Shown: positions 40,101 through 51,438 of the stretch, one piece after another | Layout: every line of letters begins with the position of its first letter | How positions within the stretch are numbered: position 1 is the stretch's first letter | DNA from: Ustulina deusta | Lineage: Eukaryota > Ascomycota > Sordariomycetes > Xylariales > Xylariaceae | NCBI GenBank assembly: GCA_023159155.1 | Contig: JAJNNX010000016.1 | Span: 124,001-188,000, forward strand | Length of the DNA stretch: 64,000 bases | Reading direction: 5' to 3' | Position numbers and translations under genes: made by a program | Notes under the pieces: generated by a model | Told to the model about the DNA's origin: nothing | Databases searched by the model: none | Seen by the model: the letters and a program-made list of their open reading frames with translations, nothing else

Positions 40101-43100
40101 AAATATTTATTTTAAGTTACTTAAGTATTAATTATAAAAAATTAGTTATTTTTAATATAATCTTTTATTAAAATATATAATTAAGCATTAGTATTAAAAA
40201 GTCTAGTAATTAGTAAGCTTTTTAGTAATTTTTTAATTTTTATTATAACTTTAGGTATAGCTTTTATATAATTTTTTATATTTTATAAAAATATACCTAT
40301 CTAGAAAGTTTTATAGATTTTTTTTATAGATTTTTGTAGCGTTATATACGTATTATTAATTTCTAAAATAAATATATTTAGTATTTATTAATTATTTGCT
40401 TTAAACTTAAGTTTATTTAGTTAATTTAATTTAATTGTTTTTTTTGCCTAATATTTATTCTATTTTAAAAGCCTATACTATAAGTAATTCTAATATATTA
40501 AGGAATAAATCTAGTAGTTCTTCCTAAGTTAACCCTATTTTAGCTTTAAATAAATTATTAATTTTGTTAAAAAATACTTAGCGTTTTTTTATTTTTAAAA
40601 CAAATAAAAATATTTATTAATTAGTATTTATATTTATTATAGCGCTAGTTATTTTATAAAGTTAAGGAATATTATAAGTTTTAAGTATAGTATTGTTTTT
40701 TTTATTTAGGTGTTTTTTTTTTGCTATTATAGCTTTTATATAAGCTTATATATTAAATATACTAATAAAGTCCGGAACTATAAGCACTAATAGGTTATTT
40801 AAAAAAATAACTTAATTAATTATTTTTAATATTATAAACTTTTGCCTATTTTAGTATTTTTACTATTTATTATATTAAAATTTTAAGTAGTTTTTTTTAG
40901 CTAGAATATTAAGCTTTTATTATTTTATAAAAACTAAGTTAGTTTAGAATCTTATTTTAAAGTTAGGCTAATTAGTTATAGTTAGTTGTTTAAATATTAA
41001 AACAGGTAGTTAAATTAAGTTATTTAAAGTATTTCTATTTTTATTAAGTCCTAGGTTTTATAATTAGGTCTTATTTTTAAACTTTAGATTTTTTAAAATA
41101 TAGTTAAATTTACGTAAAACTTTATAAGCTGCTAGAGCTACTAAAAAATATTTACTAAAGCAATTATAATAAATCTATATTAAAGCTAAAAATATAAATC
41201 TATTTTTATTTTTATTTTTTAATATTTTATTTAGGTTAATTATAAACAAACAAATATATTAAAATATATATAATAAACTAATATACTAGGCTCTAAAATT
41301 ATATTTTTTATATAGAGCTTTAAAATTTTTTTATTTTTTTATTTATAGCTTTGTTATATATAATCTTTAGCTTTATAAAACTAATATTTATATAAATTGT
41401 TGCTAGTATTTTTAAAATTATTCTAGTTATTTAATTAGTTATATTTCTAAAAGTTTAATTATTATATTTAAGTAGTATAAGCTTTAAATTAGCTATTTTT
41501 ATATTGCTACCTGCTTTACTAGCTAATTTTTTAATAAAACGTTTAACTAAAAAAAGCATAGTATTAATTCTAGTTAATTAGTAACTATATTATTTTAATT
41601 ATTATTTTAATTATTTAAGTATTATAAATAAAAAGGCTTTTTATTTTGGCTGTTAATTATTTGATTACTGGGTCTATATATATATAGACTATTAAAGGTA
41701 TAATAAAAGAAGTAATTATAAATAGCTAAGTTAGTTAAGTAATTAGTAAAACTTAGAATAGTTATATTTATATAGCTTACTAAATAAAGTAAAAAGGTAT
41801 ATTTAGCAATAGTTCTAGGCTAGTAGTATTATTTAAAAAATTTAATATTACTATTTATAACAAAAAAAAAAATTCTAAGTTAGCCTATTATTTAAAAATA
41901 TTTATAGTATTAATATATTCTTTTTATTATAAGTTATTTTTGATAATTTTATATTTATTAAAAATGCTTTTAAAATAATCAAAAGAAATTAATTCGACTA
42001 AGTTGTATAAGTAAAACTTTTTAAATATTAAAAAGATTTTTTAGCTAAGTTTATTAACTAAAGCTATATGTTTAAAAAAAAATTAAGCATAATTTTAAAA
42101 AGTTATTTTAGTACTTAAAAAAAACTTAATAAATTATTTCTTTTATAATTAAGTTTATTTAAAATTAATTATTTTATATTTTTATTTTAAGCTTATAATA
42201 GTTTGATTTTAATTAGTACAAAAACTAATAATATATTAGACTATATATTTTTTAATTATAGTTTTTGTTTAGTATAATAATTAATTAATTTATTTAGCTT
42301 ATAGAAGTTTATATAACTTAAAAAATCTTTTTATTCTATAAAACTATTTAGTTATATTTTTTTTATTAAATTAGTTTTAAAAGCAAAATATAAGATTAAA
42401 AATAAATAAACTAATTATATAAATATTAAAAGCTTAGCTAGCTAATATTTATTAGTCTAATTATTAGTTAGTATAATATTAGAAATAAATATATTTATAA
42501 TTAAAATATTTAAAATAAACTTTATTAAAAAAAACCTAAAGTTTTATAGTTGCTTTAGAACGTTTAGGTTATTTATTTTAAGTTACTAATTAGAACTATT
42601 AATATATAGAAGTAATAAAATAATAAATATTTTAAAAATAAAACAATAGTTTTTAAGTTTTAATAATATTTTTTTATTTAATATTTTATAGTTTTTACTG
42701 CTATATAAGCATATATAATTAGTGTAGTACTTTTATAGGTTTTTTATTAGAAGTTTATATATATTTAAGTTTAGTAAATATATTAGTTTTTTTAATAAAA
42801 CTATAGTTAAATTTTATGTTTTTTTTATAGATCTAATAAAAGTAATATAGTACTATTAGTATTTTTATAATTAATTATTCTAAAAACAATAATTTTATTA
42901 ATGCTTTATGTTTACTTAATTTTTATTATAATTAGTTCTTTATTATTTTTATATTATATTATTAAATTATATTAAAAATCTGGCTTTATATAAAGATTTA
43001 TTAAAAAAAATATAACTAATTAGTGCAATTAATAGTTAGTTTTTATATATTAGGTATATTAACTAAAAATATTAGTTTTTAATTATAAATTGTACTTTAA

Positions 43101-43147
43101 AAAATATTAAAAAATATTAATTTTTATTGCTTTACTAAAAATACTAA
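31162..43147. other. RIP-degraded interior of third element
   Basis: About 12 kb, very AT-rich, stops in all frames. Slightly more GC-containing islands near 31162-31330, 35640-35740, 36540-36660, 39360-39430 and 40890-41160. A degenerate TTAGTTATATTT-type repeat occupies about 36100-36245. No gene or second LTR pair recognised. Confidence 0.6.
36100..36245. repeat. Degenerate short tandem repeat (AGYTATATTTT-type)
   Basis: About ten irregular copies of an 11- to 14-base unit containing TATATTTTAGT/TTATATTTTA. Confidence 0.5.
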
Positions 43148-43514
43148 TAAAATAAAGCAGAGCTCCTAATCGGCGTATTATATACTAAAACTAACCAAAC
43201 TTACCTAATCTTTCTGTACAGATTATATTTTCTAATTTATAAATCTTTGTATAGATTAAATCAAAATTTAATACATAAATATAAATAAAAACACAATAAT
43301 TAATTAATAAAAACAAATCTTTAACTTTTATTTAGTATTCTATATTAATTATCCGTTTGTTTTATACCTACTAAAAAAAAAAGTTTTTTATAGCTTCAAA
43401 TAAAAACGTGCGCTTTTTATACCTTTTGTTCCATAATTTCCAAGGTCTCCAAGAATACGTTCTATTCTATGACTAAGGACCTGTTTCTTATACGCGCGTA
43501 CCAGCCCTACTGCA
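43148..43514. repeat. Right LTR of third element (367 bp)
   Basis: Starts TAAAATAAAGCAGAGCTCC and ends AGCCCTACTGCA. Its second half keeps strings such as CGTGCGC, GGTCTCCAAGAATACG and ACGCGCGTACC that are mutated in the left copy. Confidence 0.88.
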
Positions 43515-44543
43515 ATATAGAACTATTTATTTCTAAATTTATAGCAATAATTAATAGTTTTATAAGTATTAAGTACTATTTTAGTAATATTTATTATTTT
43601 TAAACCTAAAAAATAATAAAATTAACTAATTAAAAATTAAACTAATAACTTTATTTTTATATTAATAAATACTAAAACAATTAAAATATTTACTTTTTTA
43701 TTTTAAACTTTATATATAATTTTTTATAATATTTATTAATTAATATATTACTACTAAAAATAGCAATAAAAATTAAAATATAAAACCTTTTAATAATAAA
43801 TATTAATAAAACTATTATAAATTCTAATACTAAGCAATAAATATTTGAACTAGTTTACTAAACCTAAAACGTTTAAAAAATAATATATAATATAGCAATT
43901 CTTATATAAAAATAATACAAATTATAAACTAATAAAAAAAAATGCCCAATAGATTTTAAAATAAAAAACAAAGTTTTTTTAAAAAAAAAAGTTTTATAAT
44001 ATAAGTACTAACTATTAAATTAGACTTTTAATTAGTTAAATTTTTCGAAATCTTAAAAAAATAAAAATTTAGCTATATTTTTGATTTATTTAATTTTTAT
44101 AAAATAAAAAACTTATTTTATGCTAACTAATTACAAAAAATAAATAATAACTTTTTATTTTAATAAATCTAATTATTGTTTTTAGCTAAAAATATTAATA
44201 GCAAAGCAAAATTTAAAATTAAATAAATCGAATAATTAAAAGTATATAAAAAAAATAAAAAGTTATAATATTAAGTTGTTTAAAAAAACTGCAATCTTAA
44301 TAATATTTAGTATATAGCTTAAAATTTTAAAAATATACTAATTAAACTTAACTAATTTTATAAAACTTATAAAAAAGCTTTTAGATTTTTTATAAAATTA
44401 TAAAAATAAATATATATAATAATAGTTAATAAGTTTATAAATAATTATAAAAACAATAATAAAGCAGTATAATATAAAAAAATTATATAAACTTAATATT
44501 ATTAATAATTTTAAATTAAAACTATATTTAAACTTTTAGTTTT
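43515..44543 (+). pseudogene. Degraded 3' part of second element (integrase region)
   Basis: About 1 kb between the third element and the polypurine tract of the second. By position it should be the end of pol, but no integrase motif was recognised. Confidence 0.4.
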
Positions 44544-44555
44544 AAAAGGAGGTAA
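44544..44555 (+). other. Polypurine tract of second element
   Basis: AAAAGGAGGTAA directly before the right LTR start TATAACA. Purine-rich and correctly placed for plus-strand priming; it is one of the few G-rich strings in the block. Confidence 0.65.
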
Positions 44556-44799
44556 TATAACAATTAATATAGTTTATATAGTTTTAGCAAAACTTGCAAA
44601 AACTCCAGATTTATATAGCAATAAAATAGGAAGTCTGCGTATAGACCAACCTAACTCTGCAACTATATATATAGAGTCTATATCTACCCACTTTATAAAC
44701 TCTGATTTTTTTTCTTTTTTTCTTTCTTTTTTAGCTTAGAGTTTTTGTCTATAATATTAATAAACTAGCTATAGAAGCTTTATTTAACTGATTATAACA
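44556..44799. repeat. Right LTR of second element (244 bp)
   Basis: Begins TATAACAATTAATATAG and ends GATTATAACA, followed by TTAAA. Its second half retains more G/C (CTGCAAC, GAGTCTATATCTACCCAC) than the left copy. Confidence 0.85.
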
Positions 44800-44804
44800 T
44801 TAAA
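44800..44804. repeat. Right target-site duplication TTAAA
   Basis: Matches 26056-26060. Confidence 0.7.
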
Positions 44805-47800
44805 TAAAATAATATTTTTTTAAAGCTATAATATAACCTAATATAGCTAAAATATTAAAAATAGTATTAAAATATTTAATATATTTTTTTATAGTCTAAA
44901 AGAAAATAATAATATTATTAATATAAATAAGCATAAATATTTATAAATATAGATATAAAAGTTTTTTTATATAATATTAAAAAAAACTAAAAAAAGTTTT
45001 AAGTTTTATTATTATAACTATAAATTATTTATAGCTATAATATAATATAATAAAAGCTATTTTATACTTATTATAATTTTTTATTTTTTATTAAAAAAAG
45101 CTTTTTATAATATTAATAATAATAAAAATTATAGATTTATATAAAATATTAAATATTTTATTTTATTAAAGCAATAAATAAGCATTATTAATAATTTTAG
45201 TATTAATTTTCTATAAATTAACTATTATATAAGGTTTGCTTTTATACTAAATAATAAATATAAACAATATAATAAAACAAAATTATTCTAAAAATATAAA
45301 TTTAATAATTTTAATATTAATAAATAGTTTAAAAATAGTATTTATTATATTATAGTTTTTATAAAAATTAAAAATTAAAATATTAGTAAAAATTATTAGT
45401 AAAAATGCTTTTTTTAAATTTAATAAATATTTTAAATTTATTATTAAAATAGCTAAGTTTAAAACAAAATAAATAAAAATACTTATAAAAAATAAATTTG
45501 ATTTAAAATATAACTTTAGGTCCTTAATCTAATAGTATGCTTATTTTTAATTTATTAAGTAGCGTTTAAAACTTAAACGGATTAGGCAAGTTAAAAAAAT
45601 AGCTATATTTATATTTATTATTATTTTTATTATTTTTATTTTCTTGCTTACTTATATTAAAGATTTTAAAAAAAAATATTATATAAACATTTTTAGTTTT
45701 AAATTTTAAAAATATAAAATAAGTCTAAATAAAGTTAAAAATATAAATATTTTTATAAAAGCTAAATAAATTATTTTTATAAATAAAAATAAAAAATCTA
45801 CTAAGATTTGCAAAATATTAAGCTATATTTTAACTATTTTAAATTAATATTATAATAAAGCTATATATATTAAATAAAAAATCTATAATAGCTTAAAAAT
45901 AAATAAAATAATTTATAGCTATAATAAATATATTTAAATAGTTAATAAGTATAGTAATACTTTTGCTTGCTTTAACCTTAAAATTAATTGCTATTTAAAT
46001 TAATATTTATTTGTAGTAAAGTTTTAGTTAAACGTTAAACATTATAGATATATATATATAATATTTAGTATTTATAATATAAAGTTTATTATTTTATAAT
46101 TTATTGCTTTATTTAATATATAATAAATATATTTTAAAAAAGTTTATATTAAAAATTATACTATATAAAAACTTATTAATAATATAAATCTGCTATATTT
46201 AGGATTATATTAACTTTTTAATATTAAAAAATATAATATTAATATTAATATAATTTATAATATAAAACTTTTTATTAATACCTTTAATACTAAAGTTTTA
46301 TATAAATATTTAAATAAATATATTTAGGTATATCTATACTAAAAACTTTTTAAATATAAAAAATAAAAATAAAGTAGTATTTATATATATTTTTGCTTTA
46401 TAACTTGAATTATAAATAATAATTTTAAAATAAGCAAAACTTTTTTATTTATAAAACTTGCTATTTATAATATAAAAAAAAGTTATTTTAGCCCTTTTAA
46501 TATACTTAAATATATTATAATTAAATAATATCTTTTATATTTTAATATATTTAATTGTTTTATTTAATATAATAATAATAGTTAGGTTAAATAATCTAAT
46601 AATATTATATATAAAAAATTAATCTTAATTATTATTAATAGTAGTTATTTAATTATTTAAAGTTAAAAATAATAAATTTTTAGATTTACTAAATTTATTA
46701 AATAATAACTACATAAAAATTTTAGTAATATTATATATTATATTTATAGCTTTAAGTAATAATAAAAATAGTAATAAAGCTATATTATATAGATCTAATA
46801 TAATATTAGCTAAAAAAAAATTTATAAAAGTTTTTTTAAAACTAGCAAAATATTCTTCCGAAACGCTTGCTTTAATTGTTTTTTAGTTTAATAGTATTAC
46901 TAGTACTATTAAATTTATTTTTATTAAAATTAGAATTATAATCTGGCTAAAATATATTAATTTAATTTATAATATATAATAAAATATAAAAACTTTTTTT
47001 ATTTATATTATAATAAACTATTTAATTTTTAATTATATAAATTTAAGCAATTTTTGTTTAAAAAATATTATTAAGTATATTATTTCTATTTTATTAATTA
47101 TTATAAAATCAATTATTATTTTATTATTAATTATAAAAATAATTATTTTTAAAAAAGGCCTTAGGCTATTATTTTACTAGCTTTATGTTTATTTTTTTGG
47201 CTTTAGTTTTATTTTATAAAAAAAAAGCTAAAGATTTATTACTTTAAAAATAAAAAAAGTTTATTATATTTTTAAAAAAACTAGCTTTAATAAAAATAGC
47301 TTTAAATAATAATAAAAAAAAGTTAATATATAAATTAGTTATGTTAAACTTTATAGTATTATAGTTAGAATTAGTATTTTTTTTAATTAAGGCTTTTAAG
47401 TTGCTAATATGTTTTTTTAAGCTTAGTAAGCTTTAATAAATTTATACTAGTTTTTTAATACTATATATTTCTAATTATTAATTTGATTTTAAATATTTTA
47501 AATAATATTATTACTAATTTATAGTTTAATAAATAGTTTAAAACTATTATTAAAATATTTAAATATTTGTTTAGTAATATAATTTTTGTTTATATAGCTT
47601 ATTTTATAATAATATTTTATTTTAGAATTAATATAAATTTTAATAGGTTTTTTTTTTTATTAGTAAAATTATATTATTTTTTGTTTATTTATTATATAAT
47701 TTTAAGCTAATTTTTTTTAAAATATTATTTTAAGTAATATTTAGCCCAAATAAAACTTTAAATAACTTATTATTTAATGTTTTATATAAAGCTTTTAAAC

Positions 47801-50226
47801 TAGTATATTTTAAATAAATTAAAATTAAATATAATATTAATACTAAAATTTTAAAAAACTGCAGTTTTGCTTTATTTTTATTTAAAATGCTTAAGTTTAT
47901 TAATATACTAAATAATTAAAATAAAATTATAATATTTAAATAAAAAAAGCTTTATTATATTATATAGCTATTAAAAGTTATAATATTAATTATTAGAATA
48001 TTAGCTAAAATATTATTTTATTTATAGATTTTATTATAACGTAGCTAAGGCAGTTAGAAAAGTAGCGCTATTTGTATTACTATTGCTAATTTTATTAAGC
48101 GTTAGATTTTGCTATAATAAAAACTGATTAAGAACTTTAGCTAAAAATAATATTTTAAATTAGCTATTTATATTAGTATTAAAATAAATATTTTAAAAAA
48201 AAAATCTATTAAGAGTAGCAATTATGTTTAAATAAATTTATAGTTATATTAAAATAACTTAAGCTTAGGGCAAATATAGCTAAGCTTGTAATAAATATAG
48301 TTAAACTTATAGTAAATATAACTAAGTTTATAATAAATATAACTAAGTTTATAGCAAATATAGCTAAGTTTATAGTAAATATAGCTAAATTTATAATAAA
48401 TATAGCTAAGTTTGCAATAAATATAACTAAATTTATAATAAATATAACTAAATTTATAATAAATATAACTATTTTTATAGCTAAACAAAAGTTTAATATT
48501 ATAAAATTTTTATTAATATTTATTATATTAAAAATATATAAAATATATAAAATATATATAAAAAGGCACTTAGTAGTATTTATATAAATAAATAAATAAA
48601 AAAACTTAAAAAATATTTATTATTATAAACATAATAAATGTTTAAAATCTATTAAAAGCTTATAAAGCGCTAGTTATTACAAAAGCAAACTATAAAATAG
48701 AGCTTAGCGTCCGGACTATGCTTATTAAATAAAATAAAATAAACTAAGTAATAATAAAAAAGCTAAATTATTAAATAAAAGTAATTAATTAAGCAATAGA
48801 TTTTATAATTAAAAATAAATACTACTAACTTTATAATAAATAAGTTTTTTATTTTTTATTAGAAATTTTTATTAGTATTATATAGGCTTATAGCTAAACT
48901 TTATTTATAATATACTGCTATAGTTCTAGATATTTTTTAATAAATATATTATTAATTAATTTATATATTAATATTATGTTTTAAATTTTATTTATATAAT
49001 TATATTAATTAGTACAGCTATATTTATTAGTATATATAGTACTATAAATTGCTAGCTATAATATAAAAATAGCAAACTTTTATTATAAACTAGCACTTAA
49101 GTAGCAAATATTACTACTAAAGTTTATAATAAAGTTTGCTTAAGCTTTTTCTAATACTATAACTAATAGCTTAGAGCTACTTTTATTATTATTTTTTTTT
49201 ATATTATTAATAAAAAAAAAGTTTAAAAAGAAAATTTAAAGCTATAACTTTTTTTTATTTTATATATTATAAACCAAAAAATATATTAATAATAGAGCTA
49301 TATTAAAGTTTAATAAATATAGTTTTAAATAGTTTATAAAAAAATATAACTATTAATTTTAGCTATAAAAGCACTAGTTTTAATAATACTACTAATATTT
49401 ATAATTTTATTTATATTTAATAAAATATTTATAATAAACCTAGCTAACCTAAATTATATATAAAACTAATAAATAGATTTATAAAATTATTTTGATTTAT
49501 ATAAAATATGCTTAAATATACTAATATAGTAAATATTAAAATATTTATTGTTTTAAATAGAACAAAATATATTAAAATAAAACAAACAAAAGTTTAAATT
49601 AAAAAAATAATCTAAAAAGTAATAATATATTTAATAAAACTTCTAAAAATTTTATTTATTAAAAATAAATAAATAATAAAGTTTAAAACTAAAAAATATA
49701 AAATAAAAAATAAAGTTTAAATAAAATATTCTTATTTTTTTTAAAAATATAATTTATTTATAAGTTTAATAATTTTTAATGTTTTGATTATATTTAATAA
49801 AGTTTTAATAAATTAGCTATAAATATTACAAAGTTATTTTTTGCTAAATTTTTTTCTAAAAAATATAAATAAAAACATATAGTAAAATATATATTAAAAT
49901 TTTAAATAATATTACTTAAAATTTTTTAATATAATCTAATAAATATATTTAAATTATTTTTATAATTAAAATAAATAATTTTAATTATTTATAACTTAAT
50001 AATAAAGCAATAATTTAACTTATTAATTATTAATTTAGTTAATTTTTTAATTTTAAATATAAATCTTACTAATTTTAATATTTTAATGTTTTAAAAATTA
50101 TTTAATTAATAATAATTAAAATAATAATAAAATTTAAAAACAAAATTTAAAAAATTAATTAAACTATATAAGTTATTTTTTAACTGTTTTAATAAATAAA
50201 AACATTAAAATAATCGCTAGCTATTA
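44805..50226. other. RIP-degraded right arm of outer element
   Basis: About 5.4 kb of very AT-rich sequence without coding capacity, including the 21-bp minisatellite at 48271-48475. If the outer element points left, this arm is its 5' part. Confidence 0.65.
48271..48475. repeat. 21-bp minisatellite, about 9-10 copies
   Basis: Consensus AAATATARCTAARTTTATAAT. The length is 7 codons, so the minus strand is open as a 7-residue repeat (S-Y-I-Y-Y-K-L/F). Copies differ mainly by A/G and T/C, as expected after RIP. Confidence 0.85.
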
Positions 50227-50429
50227 TATAATAAGCTATAATTAATATATTATAGCATATAATATATACTAGCTATATATTATATAAAAAAAAACAATCT
50301 AAACAAAACTTAAATATAACTTGCTAAAAAAAAGATCTTTGTCCTAACTTTTATAAGCAAAAGTCAAACTATAGTATAAGATAAGTGGGGCTAAGTTATG
50401 TGATACAGACCCAGTCGTATGACGTAACA
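50227..50429. repeat. Right LTR of outer element (203 bp)
   Basis: Begins TATAATAAGCTATAATTAA (mutated version of the left LTR) and ends GTATGACGTAACA. Its right half is better preserved (GTGATACAGACCCAGTCG) than the same part of the left LTR. Confidence 0.88.
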
Positions 50430-50434
50430 AGATT
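50430..50434. repeat. Right target-site duplication AGATT
   Basis: Matches 16393-16397; normal base composition resumes here. Confidence 0.85.
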
Positions 50435-51438
50435 ATTACTATACCGAATGTAGTGCCACTCACCCCAAGTCCAGAAAAGATATTCCTGACACCTTCTCCA
50501 TCAGTGCTTCAAGATGTTGATCAGGCGGACGTCCGAGTCCAGCCTGAGTTTCAACAGGAAATTTTCTATTTCTTCCACCCAAGCCTACAACATCAGGTGA
50601 ATTGCCCCTCTGTGGAGAGCCAACAACTAAACCTTCCACAACGCCGTCATCTATCACACCCACAAGCAGTCTGCTTCGTTAAACCCGTGTCTCCGGAGTT
50701 GGCCTGCTAGTGCGAGAATGTCTTGGTTGTGACGTCAGAATACTATGGTTCTTTTCTCTTCAGTTGATCATAGGCAACGGATGGTCCATGATGCACGTGA
50801 ACCGAGCCAGCGCCGTATCTCACAATCGTAGCCCATACTCACCATCTCATAAAACGTCCGCGTCGAGTAGCAAAGGGTTCGAACATTCCCATAGCCACAG
50901 CGTACGTCGTAGAGAAGCGAGCTCTCCAAATCAACACATTCAAAACATACCCAGAAATCCGCAGTTTGTATCACAGGAACCAGATAAAGCATCATCCCAC
51001 AAAACAAAACAGCACAAGAAACACAGTCAAGATGGTCACGGGGGATCAGAGGGAAAAGCAGAGTTCATCGCATCATTGAATATATGTAGAAACGACCGAA
51101 GCCGTAGTTGAAAGAAAAAAAGAAAAAAAGAAAAAAAAAGCGTCATCTAATTTTCTTATTTATTATTATTGTTCTTGCTGTTCTTTTTCTTTTTTCTTTT
51201 TTCCTTTTTTCAAAAAAAGAAAATAGGAGTCGAGGGGCAAATGATAAGACGGTACGCCTAGTGTACCGTACCTGTCTGCTTAGGTAGGTACTTAGCCTAT
51301 CGGTACCGGTATAGGTTAGGTTATCTGCATCTTTTTGCGCGATATCGCTCGCTTGGAACTTCGAGATCACTCTCACCTGTCCAGAATGCCTCTCTAGGAG
51401 GACACTGCCTACTACCACACCGCGTCCACAGCCGGGGG
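50435..51438. other. Right flank of the AT-rich block, upstream of folylpolyglutamate synthase
   Basis: About 1 kb of normal composition. Both strands are open in places (50453-51111), but no recognisable protein results. It ends in an A-tract/T-tract inverted repeat (51110-51230) and a GGTAGGTACC motif cluster (about 51270-51330) that lies in the promoter of the next gene. Confidence 0.5.
51110..51230. repeat. Imperfect A-rich/T-rich inverted repeat
   Basis: GAAAGAAAAAAAGAAAAAAA-type arm at about 51110-51140, and CTTTTTCTTTTTTCTTTTTT-type arm at about 51182-51212, separated by about 40 bases. The arms are complementary and could form a long weak hairpin or cruciform. Confidence 0.6.

Larger units (their letters stand above)
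30796..43514. mobile_element. Third (innermost recognised) LTR retrotransposon
   Basis: LTRs 30796-31161 and 43148-43514 are direct repeats sharing many long exact strings (e.g. GCTCCTAATCGGCGTAT, ACGTTCTATTCTAT, CGTACCAGCCCTACT). The internal 12.0 kb is long for one element and may include another insertion. Orientation is unclear: a TTTGGAAAG purine run next to the left LTR on the minus strand weakly favours leftward. No coding motif was identified. Confidence 0.8.
26061..44799 (+). mobile_element. Second (nested) LTR retrotransposon, Ty3/Gypsy-type relic
   Basis: LTRs 26061-26303 and 44556-44799, TSD TTAAA. Removing the third element leaves 4.5 kb plus 1.0 kb of internal sequence, about 6 kb with LTRs, a normal Gypsy size. 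A purine-rich AAAAGGAGG lies next to the right LTR and a reverse-transcriptase relic lies 3 kb from the left LTR, both on the + strand. The third element sits downstream of reverse transcriptase, in what would be RNase H/integrase. Heavily RIP-mutated, no functional ORF. Confidence 0.85.
16398..50429 (-). mobile_element. Outer LTR retrotransposon, RIP-degraded, swollen by nested insertions
   Basis: The whole AT-rich block is one insertion site: LTRs 16398-16601 and 50227-50429, bracketed by a 5-bp TSD. A 5-bp duplication and TG...CA ends are usual for Ty3/Gypsy and Copia elements. A T-run just inside the left LTR (16602-16616) reads as a polypurine tract on the minus strand, so the element probably points left. 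Removing the second element (26061-44799 plus one TSD) leaves about 14.9 kb between the LTRs, too much for one retrotransposon, so at least one more insertion is likely. No ORF of useful length survives. Confidence 0.85.

Noticed and set aside
48271..48475. Regular repeat considered as a CRISPR array
   Set aside because: Units are directly adjacent without unique spacers, and the genome is eukaryotic.
48249..48488. 79-codon minus-strand ORF with a 7-residue repeat
   Set aside because: Explained by the 21-bp minisatellite; no reason to think it is translated.
16398..50429. Mitochondrial DNA or a plasmid inserted in the nucleus (because of AT content)
   Set aside because: No mitochondrial genes or tRNAs recognised; nested LTRs with duplications and C-to-T/G-to-A differences explain the block.
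16398..50429. Giant cargo-carrying element of the Starship type
   Set aside because: No tyrosine recombinase or cargo gene is visible; the ends are LTRs with a 5-bp duplication.
50453..51111. Consecutive + strand ORFs (85 and 133 codons) and minus-strand ORFs in the right flank
   Set aside because: Compositionally plausible, but no motif, no convincing splice joining and competing open frames on both strands.
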